DNA of 64,000 nt. Origin: Serinus canaria. Its lineage: Eukaryota > Chordata > Aves > Passeriformes > Fringillidae. Position 1 is the stretch's first letter. Each line of letters starts with the position of its first letter. The translations under genes were made by a program, and so were the position numbers. The DNA lies in NCBI RefSeq assembly GCF_022539315.1, contig NC_066316.1:35899245-35963244 (forward strand). The letters are read 5' to 3'. The notes beneath the pieces are model-generated. The model saw nothing but the letters and a program-made list of their open reading frames with translations, was not told the DNA's origin and ran no database searches. Shown in pieces: positions 37,293 through 51,377 of this stretch.

Positions 37293-40200
37293 GGTATGCA
37301 AAGTTAGTTCCTTTGCATATTAAGAGAGGAGACTGATCTTAACTGATTCAATATTTGGAATAATCTCACCATTATGCTTTTTCAGGTAGGTGTCAAGGTC
37401 TCCCCCCTCCAGCAGAGTCAGTGGAGGCATTAGCTCCTCCAGGCAGCAATTTACAACACCCAGGCTGGAAGGCTGCAATCCCAAATAGGAGATAAGGATG
37501 CTAGAAGTACATCCCAGTAAGCCCACACCCATTCATTTAATGGCATGTGCACATGCCATATAATCAAGTGGGAAACAGCTGTGTCTGGGTCCTCTGACCA
37601 GCAGTGTTATTCCCAGAACTTGAGTTATGCTGTTTGAACACCTCTCATCTCAGCTCCAGCATCACAGGTACCTGACAGGTTGCATTCCAGTTTACTTGCC
37701 TACTTTTGCTATGTAAGATTACACATAATATTGTCTTGGCCACGCTTCCCTACCGCACCAAATACTCTGTATCTGTTCAGGCTGAAAATCCCCCTGCCCT
37801 GCAGTGCTGCTGCCATGAGGCAAGGCCCTTCACTGTGGATATGTTGCATTTTTATGCTATGTGGTTAAAGAGGGGCAGCTGCTGAGGGGTTCATTTCAAT
37901 GAGTTCACAGCAATCTTGCCTGGGCCTGAACTGAAATCTGTGTGGGGTGAGTTTGTTCTGCCTGAGTGTGAGAAGGGAAACAGCTCCATGAGCCCCCTGT
38001 GCCCACCAGACCTTGGGAGCTGGCCATGGGCTCCCTGCGTCCACAGGGCACTGGGTATCACACCTGTGAAGGGGAATTCAGCTTCCTTGGGAGCTGAATT
38101 CCTTGGGAGAGTCCTCCTCTGCATCCCCATCTTCATTTTTCTCATCCTCAGTCCTCCCTAACAGGGAGCCCACACCTGGGGATGTTACACCAGGGCAAAG
38201 CCCTCCTCACCCAGCACAGTCAGGCACATATGTGCAGCCCTGAGTGAATCTGTTTTCTGTCATGGAAACTCCTCAACTCCTCCACCTCCCCGGCAAGAGA
38301 GCAGCTCACAGATGATTTGGAAATCACTCTCTGCCAAAATAGGATTCCTGCCATTTGACCAGAAAATCTGTGTTTCAGATCTCTGCAGGAACAGAAACCC
38401 TGTCCTTTCACCACTTAGAAACTTGGAAGGTATTCAAGTAGAGGAAACCAAGAAAATTATGTTCACAGTGGATGTTCTAGAGATGGGGAAAGCTGGCTCT
38501 GGCAGGCCTACAGGCAATTTTAAAATACCAGCAAATATCACTCTTGGGATAAAAAGCTGGAATTAAAATACATTTACATCAATGGAGTCGCCTGATCTAA
38601 ATAATCTCTTCCCTCTGCTGGTAATTTATAACTGGTAGTAAATAGGAAAACGTGTATTTCATCACTGAATGTATTCATCCTGCCTTCTGCACAGTGGGGT
38701 GAACATACTGGCAGGCTTCTATACTGAGAAACATTTCTGGGGATGGTAACTGAGTTATGCCAGGCAGTCCCCTTACATGTGATACAACTTTGGCTTCACA
38801 GCCAGAAAGTCAGAGCCTGAGCCCAAAGGGTTACAAGCATATCTGTAGATAAAGTCATAAACAGAAAAATGGGGGCTCACAGAGCTGAGCTGGACACCCT
38901 AGAGCTGTGCTGATAACAATGGGCTGAACTCAGGCTTGGCAATCAGCACTTTGAAGCATGTCAAACAGTGAAAATCTCCCTGACTTCAGCAAGGATTTGG
39001 TTTCACATGTGTTTTCTCTGCTCAGATGTACTAATGGCCTGTAGCCAGTGATTTTCAGCGCTGTTTCTACCCAGCATGTCTTAACCCTGGCAACTCGGGC
39101 AAGACTTTTTTTCATAAAACAATATTGCTGTTTTCCCTCATTTCTGCCAAGCTGCTTTTTCACAGGCATTTCAGGACTTCTTCTCTCCCTAGGTCTTGGG
39201 CTCTTAAACATTTCCTACAAGGAGAAGTAGGATAGACTGTTTGTGTACCTTTGCCTTCCCCTTCTTTTCCAGTCTGGTTTAGCTCGAGTAGAGACTGCCA
39301 TTCCTGCAGCCCAGCTGAGAGCATCTGTCCTTCTGGCAGGACAGAGGCCAACCCAAACAGCTCTGCCTCAGCCTCCCATGATGGCAAAACCTTGCACCAT
39401 TTCACTAACTTATTGTCTGCTCTGTTTTGGTTGGTTTTTTCATGTGCCATGAAGAACCTCCTTAAAGAGCTTCCTCTCCTTCAGTCCCCTCCAAGGTTTC
39501 AGAAGTCTTCTGAATTGTGTGGCGTTCTGTTTGGGTCTGTGTCAGCAAGTTCAGTGTCACTGTTCAGACTCCACCTGCACTGGCAGTCCCCGAGCCATGT
39601 CTTGGCTCTGTAGGGTTTCTGCCCTTCCATCTCTTACTTTTCCTCTCATCCATCTCCTAGGCTTTTTCTCCTCTCTTTTTAAAATGGATCTAAGCATTTG
39701 AGGCTCTGGGCTCTATCTGATGCTGCAGTTGGGATTTTGTCCCCCTGGGAGATGCAAGCCTGTACCCTGCATACTTTCATTATTGACCTACCCAGCATGA
39801 AGCCTAAACTCTCAGGGGGCAAAGAGAAGCCAGCAAAGGAAATAAAATTGAGTTTTCTGCCCTAAAAGCAAATTAAATTGGAAGAGACTAGAAGAGTGCT
39901 GAATTTCCACCCTTCAGCAGGTCATGGAGGAGGTGAACACAAAGGCAATTCCTTGTACTCCTTGGGAGGATCAAAAGGGTCACGTCTGGGACCAGGGCAG
40001 GGAGTCCATGGCAGGACTGGCTTGCTTAGGAGGTCAGCCCAGGTCAAATGAGGAGCTCCATAGAAGCTTCAATAACAGTAAGAAATGGGAAAGCTGTGTT
40101 CTGGGAAGGTCACTGGGAACTTTGGGGGTAAAGTTCAGGATGGCATAAAGGCATCAGTGGGGCCAGTGCTCTTTGCCAGACAAGTCATTCCCAGTCTTAG

Positions 40201-41904
40201 CACTACAGGCTAAGGATGAAGTGGCATCCCTAACATCAGCTCTGATGAGTATCAGTGGACTGGTCTGCATGTTCAGGGTGTCATCTTTGCTCTGAGCACG
40301 GTATCATTTTCTCTGAAGTGGGGTCATGCAGTGGTTGGTGCTGGGCTGTGAGTCCCCGGGAGTCTCTGTTGACCATGGCTCTGTTTAGACCCAGTCTGTC
40401 TCTGATTTATCCAGACTAGATGAATGGGTCCTGGCTAGAAAGGCTACTAATAAATTTACGAATTGGGCTTCCTTTATTAGGTGGATTCTAATGCTGACTC
40501 TAATGTTCCCATTTGTGCAACGTTGTCTGGATGATGTCTAGATGTTCTGCTAATCCAGACATCACCTGATTATATCCAAATAATTGTTTCCATTATTTTG
40601 AAACCAATATTCAGTGAAACTGACCCACAATTTCTGGTTGAGTCCTCACTTTGCAGGGCAGCTGGTGTCATAACACCATCTCCTCAATTTTTCTTGATCT
40701 CATTTGAGGTCTACTGACACTGTGTTGCTTTTGCTGCTCAGAGGACATGATGAGCTCTTGCCAGCCTCAGCCATCCCTGCTCCCCTGGTTGAAGCAGTGA
40801 CTGGGAATTGAGTGAACTGGAATTTGAGTAAATGAAAGCAATGGGCTTGATTATGCCAGATGTCCTGGGCAATTGGAGTGTTACAGAGAGGAAAACATCT
40901 TAACCACAGCAGTGGGTCTGCCTGGGCATCCCCCAGGAGGTCAGGGAGTGGGTGATGGCTTCTGATGAGAACACCCTGCTCCCTCCACCTAACACAGTTT
41001 TGTTTGGGGTTTTCTATTGTGCTTTAACGGTGAGAGGAGGAACAGCCAAGGAGGACCTCCAAGGGAGGCTTCATCCAGCCTGGAGGGCTGATCAGCTCTT
41101 GCTGAGCAAGAAGCAGCTTGTTGGCACTGCCCAGCTGGATCTGCTGTAGGGAAGCTGTGGAGAGAGGCAGGTGCACACTCACTCTTGTGAGGTGGAGGTC
41201 ATGCTCTCCCCATCCTGCTGTCTGAGAAAGTCCTTCAGCATGAAAACACACTCCCCAGCTGCCATCAGGGGAAATGGCAGAACAGGCTAAGAAAGGCATG
41301 CAAAAGAGCTCAAAGAGTAAAGAAAACTCTTTCCCCAGAAAAAAAATGCACACACCCAAGATGGGACACAGATTTATTCCCCCACTTCCTTGAGCTGACG
41401 AAGGGAACAGAAGCAGTGAGCCATGATCTCAGGTGGAAATGGTGAACACAAAGGTGATTTGGGCCTGCTTGTCTTCAAGGAGCAAGGAGTGAAGAAGGCA
41501 GATGGGTGGAGGAGTAGCTCACCCATAACCCTGCCCAAGCTGGGCTGGGCACTGCACGTCACCTGCTCCTGATGTCAGGCTCAAAACCCTTTGGTTTTTT
41601 GTCTTTTATTGCTCCTCACTGGAAGGATTTCTCAATCACAGCAAAGTGAGTTTTGGAGATATTTTTGTCCCTTGGTCTGAGGACACGTTGAAAATCTCAC
41701 TTCCTACCAACTGCAACACTGCAATTGCTTAATGCAGAGTGTTGTTACATTACTAGTTTATCTGACTGAGCACTTCAAGTTTTTAACCTCTAATTCAAAT
41801 GATTTGATGAAAATACCACAATAGTTTTCTTGTTATAGCCATAAAGATCAGATGCTAGGCAAGTTTCAGTCCAAACAGCCTAAAATCCCATTTATTTCAA
41901 AAAA

Positions 41905-41966
41905 ATTACCATTGGTAATTTGTACCTTTTGTACCTTAAAATTACCATTGGTAATTTGTACCTTTT
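41905..41966 (+). repeat. 36-bp tandem duplication carrying a palindrome
   Basis: ATTACCATTGGTAATTTGT starts at 41905 and again at 41941, with ACCTTTT after each. Each copy contains ATTACCA-T-TGGTAAT, a perfect 7-bp inverted repeat around one base, so the pair creates two identical palindromes 36 bp apart. Confidence 0.9.
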
Positions 41967-44319
41967 CATTTGAGAATGTGTGCATGAAGAAAATTAACTG
42001 TTTTTAGATAAAATTGCTTATTGACAGCAAATGACTATTATTTTGACTTGCACTAACAGTTGCTAATAATGCAAGATGGGGAGGGAGAGGAACATGTGTC
42101 TGTACCAGCTGTTGCTTCAAAAAGCATGAAGAAGTTGCTGGCAGTAATCACAAAAAGATTTTCTTTCTTCCTCTTCAAGCACAAGTTTAACAGCTGTTGC
42201 CTCTAGCAAATGTAATGTTTGCCCTATTGATGTTCGTCCCATACAGAGTTTTGTAACAGACCAAAGAAAAATTACTCCCCAAAATGGTAAAAGTCGTGCA
42301 ATGAATCAAACTTGGCACTCAAATAAGAAAAAAATACCCCAAACCAAACTGGCCACGTGAAGATGTAATGACCCAACACCCAGACCTGCCCTGTATGAAG
42401 AAGGGCAGCAGCAGCAGGAATTATCACCCGGTTCTCCTGGTGGGGCACTGCCTCAGCTTTTCCCACAAACCCTGTCCTGTTGCTACATCAACAACTGCAC
42501 TCCTTGTCCCTCTGGGCAGCAAGTCTCTTCCTTGACAGAAACTTTGTTTTCTTGTTCCCCACTGGGCCTTGTGACAAGGAAGGGGCTGCGAGGCTGCCCC
42601 CGCTCTGCTCTCTGCTGCCCGTGGACACTTGCAGGCTGTGTCTGCTCCAGCAGCATAACATCTCCTTACTTGAGCTGATGAAGTAGACGAAAACACATAA
42701 TTTTGGGGATGAACACTGTTTGTTCTTATGATTGTGTAGTGTCATGGCCACCAGTTTTCCCAGGGGAGTCTCTGCCAAGGCAGCCTGGGTACTACAGCAA
42801 CCAGCAACCCATAGAGTGCTAGCTCTGCAGCACAGCTAAACTTTGGCTGGGCAAACCCAATCCCTATTAATATATATCACAGAAAGATAAAATCACCTTC
42901 TCGGTACAGGCAACACCTGAGTTCTGAATTTTTTCATTTTTTTCTTTATTTTTGGCAGCCAAGCTGCTCACTTACTGTCATCAGCATCACCTTTGATTTC
43001 CCTCCATCAGCTATGAGGTTTTAACACTGTACATAGCCTACACAATTCCTTGTTTCTCTCCCTTTCATTCTGAGACCTCACCTTTGTCCCCCATCTGTCT
43101 CACCAGTACTGTATTCTGGTATTGTCCAAAAAAGTTTCAGGCTGAAGTGAAATAATGTCAACTCACTGCAAAATACCTTTAAAAGAGCTGCAGTAGTATA
43201 AAGAACTTGGAATCCCCTCTTTAAAATCCAGCAGGTTAACCACAAGACAACATACATAACTCTAAGTGCATGCTCAGGGATCCAGTGTATCAATATCAGG
43301 GTAATGTTTTTTCAGTTACAGCAGTACTTTTTTTACTGGCAGACCTCATGGGCAACATGGTCAAAAGCAGATTCTAGATCTAATACTCCTTCACAGACTT
43401 TTGATTAATAAATCAAAAAGTGGAGAGCAGCTAAAATCTCTAACATAGGCAAGGAGCTAAAATAATTTGTGATACTTTGGGACAAACCTCATTCATTCAG
43501 AAGGGAGTGGGCTGGAGAGGAGGATACTCACTCCTGTGATTTAATTTCAGCTGAAGTGAGAAGTGCTCAGCTAGCATGCAAACTGTAGCAGCATAATTTG
43601 TCATTCGACCAGAAGTCATGATTTGGATGTGGAAATGACTACGTTAAATCCAGTGATTTGTCCTTATGCAGAAAAGAGATTAGAATATTGAATCTGCTTC
43701 TTAAAGCTTGAAAAATCTGCATTTTTATTCTCCAAAGCCAGGGCCAAGTCACCGCAATTATTTTGGGGTAAAGTTATCTGATGTGCTCAAGGGCTTTGTG
43801 GACTAGAAGTCAATGGTGCCATTTGGCCCTTCAGTAGGTCCTTGTCTGCTGTTAGCTTTACAAAATTCAGGGAATGTGATGCTCATCATCCAGCATGAGC
43901 AGCTGCCCCTGGAGCTGTTCCTTGGCTGGAGTGCTGGTCAGCCAGGGGCCAGCAGTTCCTCCAAAGTATATTTAATTTTGCAGTGTAAGTTTTTGAACAT
44001 CTTTCTTAAGAGGCAGTATATAAATAAATACACAGATCCACCTGCTAGCTAGTTTGAAGCAGGTCTGCTCAGATGCCAGGAAATGGGATAGCTGGTTAAC
44101 TTTTCTGGCTCAATTTTGATCTGTTGAATGAATTTTGGCAAGACATTTCTCACTGCAGCTGCTTCCCTTTCAGTTTGTCAAGGTGTAAGCACTTTGCGTG
44201 ACAGGAATAAATGCAGTTTGTCTTTATAGAAAGCCTGAGATGGGACTCTGATCTCAGCCAGTGCCCATAGAGCAAAGTTGTTGAATTTAGATTTTTTTAG
44301 TTAGGTACCTCTGAAAAAG

Positions 44320-44342
44320 AAAAAAAAAAAAAAAAAAAAAAA
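44320..44342 (+). repeat. Poly(A) tract, 23 bp
   Basis: An uninterrupted A run follows GAAAAAG. It could be a retroposed tail, but I do not recognise the sequence on its 5' side as any gene or repeat, and no target-site duplication was identified. Confidence 0.9.
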
Positions 44343-47007
44343 TCAGGAGCCTATTTGTCAGCAGCAGCAGATCCAGGGGCCACAGTGAGACTGCAAGGAA
44401 ATCTGAACTCTCCTCTTACAGGACAAGTCACAAAGCAAAACCAAGCAAAAGTTGCTCTCAGTGAGACCCCCAACCAGAGTCCTGTCACTGACTGGCATTA
44501 TAATATCAACAATAGGAAGTGAATTCAGCTTGCTGAAAACAATCAGTTTTGGATCCCACAGCTGGTGAGGCATCTGACAGGCCACATGCACTGGCTTCTT
44601 TCCTCTGGAAACCCCTGGCAGCTTTTAAATGTCAAACTTTTTCCAAATCTTATGAAATTCTAGATGAAAAGAATCCTTCACAGGAAGTAGCTAGATGCCA
44701 TTCAGCCTCCTGGCACCAGTGTGCCAGCCATGGTGCTGCAGCATCAGTGGTGGCACCCAGGAGGAGCTGGCTCTGTGGGAGGCATTGGTGGCAGGGAGGA
44801 GGCTCCTTGCCCTGTGTTCTTATTCAGTCGTTGAAATAATTTTGTATTCATCCACAGTTTGAGGCTCAGCATCAAGCAAGTATATTGTTTCTTTGTCAGC
44901 ATTTTTTCAGGGAACTCCATGTTTTTCCCACAGGCTGATGTTGGACACCACTCGATCTGCAGCAGAAATGTTTGCTAGCAGAGGAGAGAAAATAGTAAAT
45001 ATACCTCCCTCATTAAAAAGAAATGTTTTGCTACAAGCATCAAGCAACACAAGTTGGCAAACATACTCATCTTAAATGCTCGTTGTAGGGCATCACCATC
45101 CATTTATTTCCTGAAAGCTGCACTGTCTTGTGTAATTAACATGGTTCAAGATGCCGGTGTAGTTTCTAGTGGAGGTGGGGAAACAATCCAGCTGATGCTT
45201 GCCTACAGTGATGTGTTTTAACAGAGCTGGTGCTACACAGAAGCTGGGTCTCTCTGGCAGGAAAAAGACCTCTGCCCAGAAAGCTCCTTGGAGCCCCAAG
45301 CAAAGAAGCCAAGTCTCCTACAGGTCAGGTTGTACCAATTCTGGGAGCTGTCCCAGCCATGCCAGGGACATGAGCCCAACATAAACCATCCCAGGCATTG
45401 CAGACAGGGGCTGTTAGGCAGGAGGGAAAATCATGGCATCTACCCTCCAAAGGCTCCCTTGAAGCCTGGCTGGGCATTGCCCCATGCCTGAGGCTGCCAG
45501 GGAGAGCCTCAAGCTGGTGCCACTCAGTTAATTTCCATTATGCCACTTCCAGAAAAATATTTTTTAGCTTTCAAGTGGTGGAGAAGGGGAAGCTAAAAGA
45601 GCTACTTATTCACAGTAATTCTTTGTTCCAGCAGTTAATGAGGAGATTCTGCAGACTGAGCGATGTTTCCTCTAAATTGCTCAAACCAGAGGTCACAGTG
45701 GCTCTTTCAAGGGCACTGGCTTTATGTTAGCTGTCTCTGTTTGCAGAGGATGGATCACCTTAATTTTTCAGTACAGGTGGGTCACAAACCCAACAAGGCT
45801 CTGATCACTTTCTGCAAGGCACCAAGCACACACTGACAAATGAGATGTCTTAGCACTTCTCAGGAGGTGATCAGCATCTGGCAAAACAAAAGGCTGCGGG
45901 GCTGAGCTATCCAGACAGCCTACACAACAATAAATTACACATTCAAGTTGCTGCGCTGGCAAACGTATTAGTCACCCACACTCAGCAGCACTTCTTGCAC
46001 AGCTGGGCACATTGACATTAAATTTTACCTGCACTGGGAAATGACTCTTTCTCTCAAACATTTTCAAGAGCCAGTCTGTTGCAGATGGTTTGAGGAAACA
46101 CAGATATCCTGAGAGCTCTCCTGCACAAGGCCATTTCTATAATTTGCTTTCTCTGTTTATAAAGGAATGGCTGGGTACTGTGTGCTTTGCAAAAATCTGT
46201 CCTTGATGGTCATTTCATCATATATGACCACATTTCTTATGAAAAAAAGCCAGTCTGGATTTTTTTTCAGGGTTGCATTTCCAGCATTTGGGGTTTTGCT
46301 ACCTAAGTTTGGATTTGATTGCCTCCAAGTTTTCTAGTTAGCACCTACTGGTATTTTGACCTGAGGTCACACATGTAGAGGTGAATCACTGAAGAAAATG
46401 CCTAATGCTAATAATGTCATCGTGGTCCCCAGCTCAGCTTGTGTTGAATTAGGGCATTCCAAAATTTGAACATGATATAAACCACCTTACACATGCAGTA
46501 TTTGCACAGTGATAATGAACTGTAATCAGCAGAGGGGTTTTAGTGCAAGTGGAACTGGAATGTTTTTATTTTAGACCTCAGAAAGCATCTGCAGGCTAGT
46601 TTGCAGCACCTCAGCATAGCAACACATTTCTTCACTTCAGTGCACTCAGTTAAAAATCCCCCTGCACCAGAAATCATAGGGAAACTGTATTTCCAAGTTA
46701 GATTTTAAGACCTTATTCTTTAGGATTAATTTTTTATTTTTCAAATGGGCAAGTGCATTATTCCTTTATTCAATATGAGGGGTAATGGGGATTTGTCAGA
46801 CCTGGAAGAGAGGCCAGAAAAGCAATGAATAAATTAGCTGTTTTATTTTGTGGGAAAAGCTTGATTTTGGATTACTGATCATTGGGATTTATCTACAAAA
46901 CCATAGGCATAAAAACCATTCTGCTCAAATGGTACAATTAATTTAGCCAGATTACACATGTGCTATGCAGGAAATTCTACTCCTAAGCTGTGTAAAGAAA
47001 TATTGTT

Positions 47008-47731
47008 TGTTTATGCCATCGGGCATACATCTTAGGTTGGAAAGGGGTGTGTATTCTCTTCCTATCTGTTAGAGGTGGGACATTTATCTTCTGTTAACTG
47101 GGCAGTTTTCTTTATCTCTTCCACAACCAATCCTCCCTCTGGGGAGACAGCTTCTGTTAATGGGCTATTGAGTGTCACTGCACGACTGATAAAACTACAT
47201 CATCCCATTGGGAGATGCTCCACCCAGGGGGAGGAGCCAGGCATTCCTACCTGGATATAATCTGAGGTTTGGAACACCCCAGGGAGCCTTTTCCACTGGA
47301 TTCCTAGAGGAGCAGCTGCCTTTTCCACTGGATACCCAGAGGAAGACCAGGCCCATCTACACCACCACTGGACCTCCAGAGGAAAACTCCACCCTTCTAC
47401 AGGATCACTGCTTCAATGGAACCACATCTGTCACTGCAGGAGGACTGCAGCCACCATGTAATCAGACTGCTACCAACACACTGACCCCCAGGGTGTCAGG
47501 TCATATTCTGACTCTGTCAGTGGTTTGTTTTCTCTTTTGTACTATTGCATTTGTGGTTTTAATTTTCCTAGTAAAGAACTGTTATTCCTATCCCCATATC
47601 TTTGCCTGAGAGCTCCTTAATTTCAAAATTATAATAATTCGGAGGGATGGAGTTTACATTTTCCATTTCAGGGGAGGCTCCTGCCTTCCTTAGCAGACAC
47701 CTGTCTTTTCAAATCAAGACAGGCATAAACT
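47008..47731 (+). mobile_element. Probable solo LTR, passerine endogenous retrovirus
   Basis: It begins TGTTTATGCC and ends GGCATAAACT, an almost perfect inverted terminal repeat in which the expected final A is T. Inside are a TATA box (ATATAATC, 47255-47262), a variant AGTAAA poly(A) signal (47570-47575) followed by GT- and CT-rich sequence, and a 3' part (CTGAGAGCTCCTTAATTTC) that I recall from songbird LTRs. The signals orient it on the + strand. No clear target-site duplication was found, so the exact ends are provisional. No internal retroviral sequence follows. A 133-codon frame inside it is not a gene. Confidence 0.8.
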
Positions 47732-50700
47732 CCACGTTTCTCAAGACATGCAGGGCAGCCCAGGTGCTCTAGAACATGAAGGTCCTTCTGTGTTGGCTGG
47801 TGGGTACTCTCATTGTGTGACCTTCATGCTGCACGAGGAGGAATGTCAGTTACCAAAAAGGGTAGGCAAGTAAAATACTGCTGGTGAACTTGGGAATTTC
47901 TTGTGCAGTCAGCTAACAAAACAACAGAAGAAAGAAACTCCCTGGTTTGAATTGACTAGTGTAAGGCATATCCACATCACCTCTGCTTACCCTTGGTTTG
48001 CTTTGATATGTTGGTTATTTTAAATACATTGAAGCAACCATCGACCTTTACCTGCACAAACCTAAAAATGAACATAAAAGGACATAAGTAAATGCATAAG
48101 TACATAAGTATTTTTACTTTACATAAGTATTTTTACATAAGTAAATGCAGGCCATAGACTTCCCTATAAAGAACTGCAGGGTAGAGACTCCTGTGTCTGG
48201 GGAGTTATTTTGCCTTTTTATTTCATGATCAGCATGGATAATTGGAAGGTTTTAGAGCAGTCTAGCAAGCATAACACATGGGAGAAGCTCACTTTATGGA
48301 GATTTAATTGGCTATTTTAATTGGCTAAACAAGGTTTGTAACCTCAGTTACTTCTCATCTCCTGGTGAACAGAGCCATAGGTAGCTACCTGAATGTGAAG
48401 CAACCTTTCCTTGCCACTTGTCTAGGTTCTCTCTAATGTTAGAGGGAGAACCAGGCACCCCAGAGGGTCTGACCTATCCAGATGTCTCTCCTACAAAGGA
48501 CAAACAAGGTCTGCTGAAGTGTGCACCCTTTCCTCCAAAAAAGGAGGAAAAGGAGCCAAGATGGTTTCTTTAATTTATTGGCAGTGGTGCTGTAGGTGGG
48601 ACAGAGCAAGGGAAATATGACTTAGAGGTCAGTCAGCACAGTTGAAGATAAACAGTCTATGGATGCACTAAAGTCGATACTCACCTTTCATACAGCCAAA
48701 GTCAGATGAGATAATCCTATCCTAATGACCAGTTTCTTTCTAGAAGAAATAATCTGCCTTGAAGATTCATCTGAATTCCTTCTCAGCCTTGCTATTGACA
48801 GAACCGTATTAATTTTGGGTTAACACGAAGGTTATTGTATTATGAAGAAATGCATTGACTTTGGGAGGGGAAAAGGCTTATGTGGGCATAAGCCATACCC
48901 ATATGTAAAATATTTGAAATCCCTTATTTCCTCACTTTTGACTGCTTTGTGCAGATTTTAATAAACAACACGATGTCCCTAAATTATGAAATGAAAAGCC
49001 TGAATGGCATTAGCCAAGCTACTAATATTACTCAGAGGTTTCCACCTGCCTAAAGCCAGACCTTGCAGTGTTTGTCTTCTCTCTGCTGCTCATTTAGGAA
49101 CAGATGTATGCAAACTAAGTGTTTGAGCAAGGACAGGTCTTCCCAGTGTCACAGCTCATACCAAACCCACTAGCCACAGAACTTCCCCAATTGCTACACA
49201 CAGTAGCAGGATGACAGAGGACCAGAACAAGAAAACACTTTCCTGTCCCAATCTGATTTAAGGGAAGAAAAGCCATGTTTTCAGTCTGCAAGAGGAACAC
49301 ATCTAGGCTTCAGATTACAATGGAAAGAAACCCGACAACAACAACAGAATGTAAGAAAAAACAATCCCCAACCTTAGTAATATGTAATGCTGTAATGCAT
49401 AAAATGCAGCTGAGAATAGCTCTGACAACCAAGCTGTAACATTTTCTACAGGAAAAACTGAGATGTGATAATACTCAATATGCTGCTTGGGAATGCAGTT
49501 TTCAAGGTCTTCTACGGTCCCTCTTTTCCTTTTTAAACTGAAATGCATACACTTCTCTCCCTCCTTATTTTTGTGACTTCATGACGCTTCTGCAACTGCA
49601 ATTTCAACCCAACCACCACTTAATATTTTCTTTCTCTTTGAAATTCTGGAGTGCCTCTCTTCATATTAAATTATTGCTGCTCTAGTGGAGAATAGAAGAG
49701 ATCCTGTTATATTATGTTTGGTCCATTAAGTCTCTAATTACTTTGATTTTTATATTGAAAAGCTCTAATTAATTCTTTTAATGTGCAATATTGTTAAAGC
49801 CCTACAATTGATTTAATACAATTTTAAAGGAAAAAACAGAAAATATTTATTTCCAATGAAATATATAGTAGAATTAAAGGATAAGAATACCTAAATATTA
49901 CTTAAGAGATGTATAGAACTAATTGCCAGTATATCATAACCAGGCATTCTGACTCCAGAAAATTAAATTAGGATCAGACTCTTAAACTTTACAAAAATCT
50001 CAGCCGAAACAATTATATCGGCTGAAACAGTTCACAGTGAAACCTCTCAAAAAGCCCAAACACCTGCCTTTTGTGTCTGAGTCTTTTTAATTTTTGGCTT
50101 TAAAAACACCACATACACTACCAAAATAGATTCCTTCTGTGTAATTACTGAAAGGCAGTATTTAATTCCTTGTTTTTAAACTTGTACCCTTGTAATTTGG
50201 ATAAGTATAACCACATTGCTGAGCATCCTGTCTCTATAAACAATCCTGTGCTTGAAAATAATCATTACACCACTGCAGCATCTTCTTCTTTGTTTCACCT
50301 TTACACCCCTGATACATGCCGAGAGCATGACCTTCATTTTAACACAGGGCTTTCTTAATCTCAGTATTTGCTTACTTTTGGTGTAGCTTACTGAAAATGC
50401 CAGACCACAGGGACCAAGAAGTGCTTGTAGAGGATGCTACTGCATGATCTTCACAATGATTTGAAAAAAATATTATCAAGCATGCAACACCTTTAATTTT
50501 AACTTCTTGAGGCAGAATCACAGATACTCAAATGCAACACAAAGGCTAAAGTGGATGCCAACTGGATGCACCAAAGCAGCAGCCACACCCCAGTGTTGGG
50601 GCAGCACAGAGCAGCTTCCCCAGAGCAGATGGTCTGACTCGGTGTTGGAGTCTTTCCTTGCACCCAGCACTGTGCTCCAGGCTTCCCACTCCTCTGGGGA

Positions 50701-51377
50701 AAGGTATTGCCAGAGCCAGGTACCCACATGGGTGCATTGGGACCCGGTGTCCAGACACCCGCAGCTGTACTGCAGCCAAACTGGTGCCTGGGTCTGGGGA
50801 GCTCCACTTCAGAGCTGCTGTGCTGCTGCAGCTGTGACTCCACTGATTCCCAACCCAGCCTTAACAATTAGACTTGGCAATCATTAACTTAGCTAAGTAA
50901 GAGCATAAGCTTTCTAATACAGCTTGTCCGCCAGGTTTTCAACAATCCTAACTGCCTGAAACCTGATGACATCTGGTGCACCAAGCAGCCTAATTTTTCC
51001 AGCTCAGCTGAACATTTTCCATTTGCATGCACTTTGCATACATTTTCAGCTGCAGCATCTTCCCTCTGCGCTGCATCTTCCTTCCTGCTTCCTTCTCTAT
51101 TGGCACAACATGTCACTGCTTTCTTCCTGTGCTTTGACTTTGCAATCCCCACATCTCAAACCCACTTCCACTTATCTTGCTCCCAGTCTTTGCTGGTGCC
51201 ACAGGCACAGAGCTCTCTTCTTTGGTTTTGCCATCCTGCTCCTTTTCTTGCTGTTGGTTCCACTTTCTCTCATCTCCTTAATTGCCTCATGCTCATTTTA
51301 TCTTGTTAATTGCTCACTCTTCTCTGGCTCTTTCTCATTTCAGTAAATGCAACTATTAATACTCTTATTGTTTACAA
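47732..51377. other. Intergenic DNA
   Basis: AT-rich with no gene recognised. A small irregular repeat of ACATAAGTA lies at 48081-48148. Positions 50500-50870 are GC-richer, with open frames on both strands but no recognisable protein. Confidence 0.5.
48081..48148 (+). repeat. Irregular ACATAAGTA repeat
   Basis: ACATAAGTA or CATAAGTA recurs five times in about 68 bp, interspersed with TTTTTAC and AATGC. It is a short low-complexity array. Confidence 0.8.

Larger units (their letters stand above)
37293..47007. other. Intergenic DNA, about 9.7 kb
   Basis: No gene or repeat family is recognised in this stretch apart from a 36-bp tandem duplication (41905-41966) and a 23-bp A run (44320-44342). 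Open frames of 90-130 codons occur in several frames, without splice context or recognisable domains. Confidence 0.5.
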
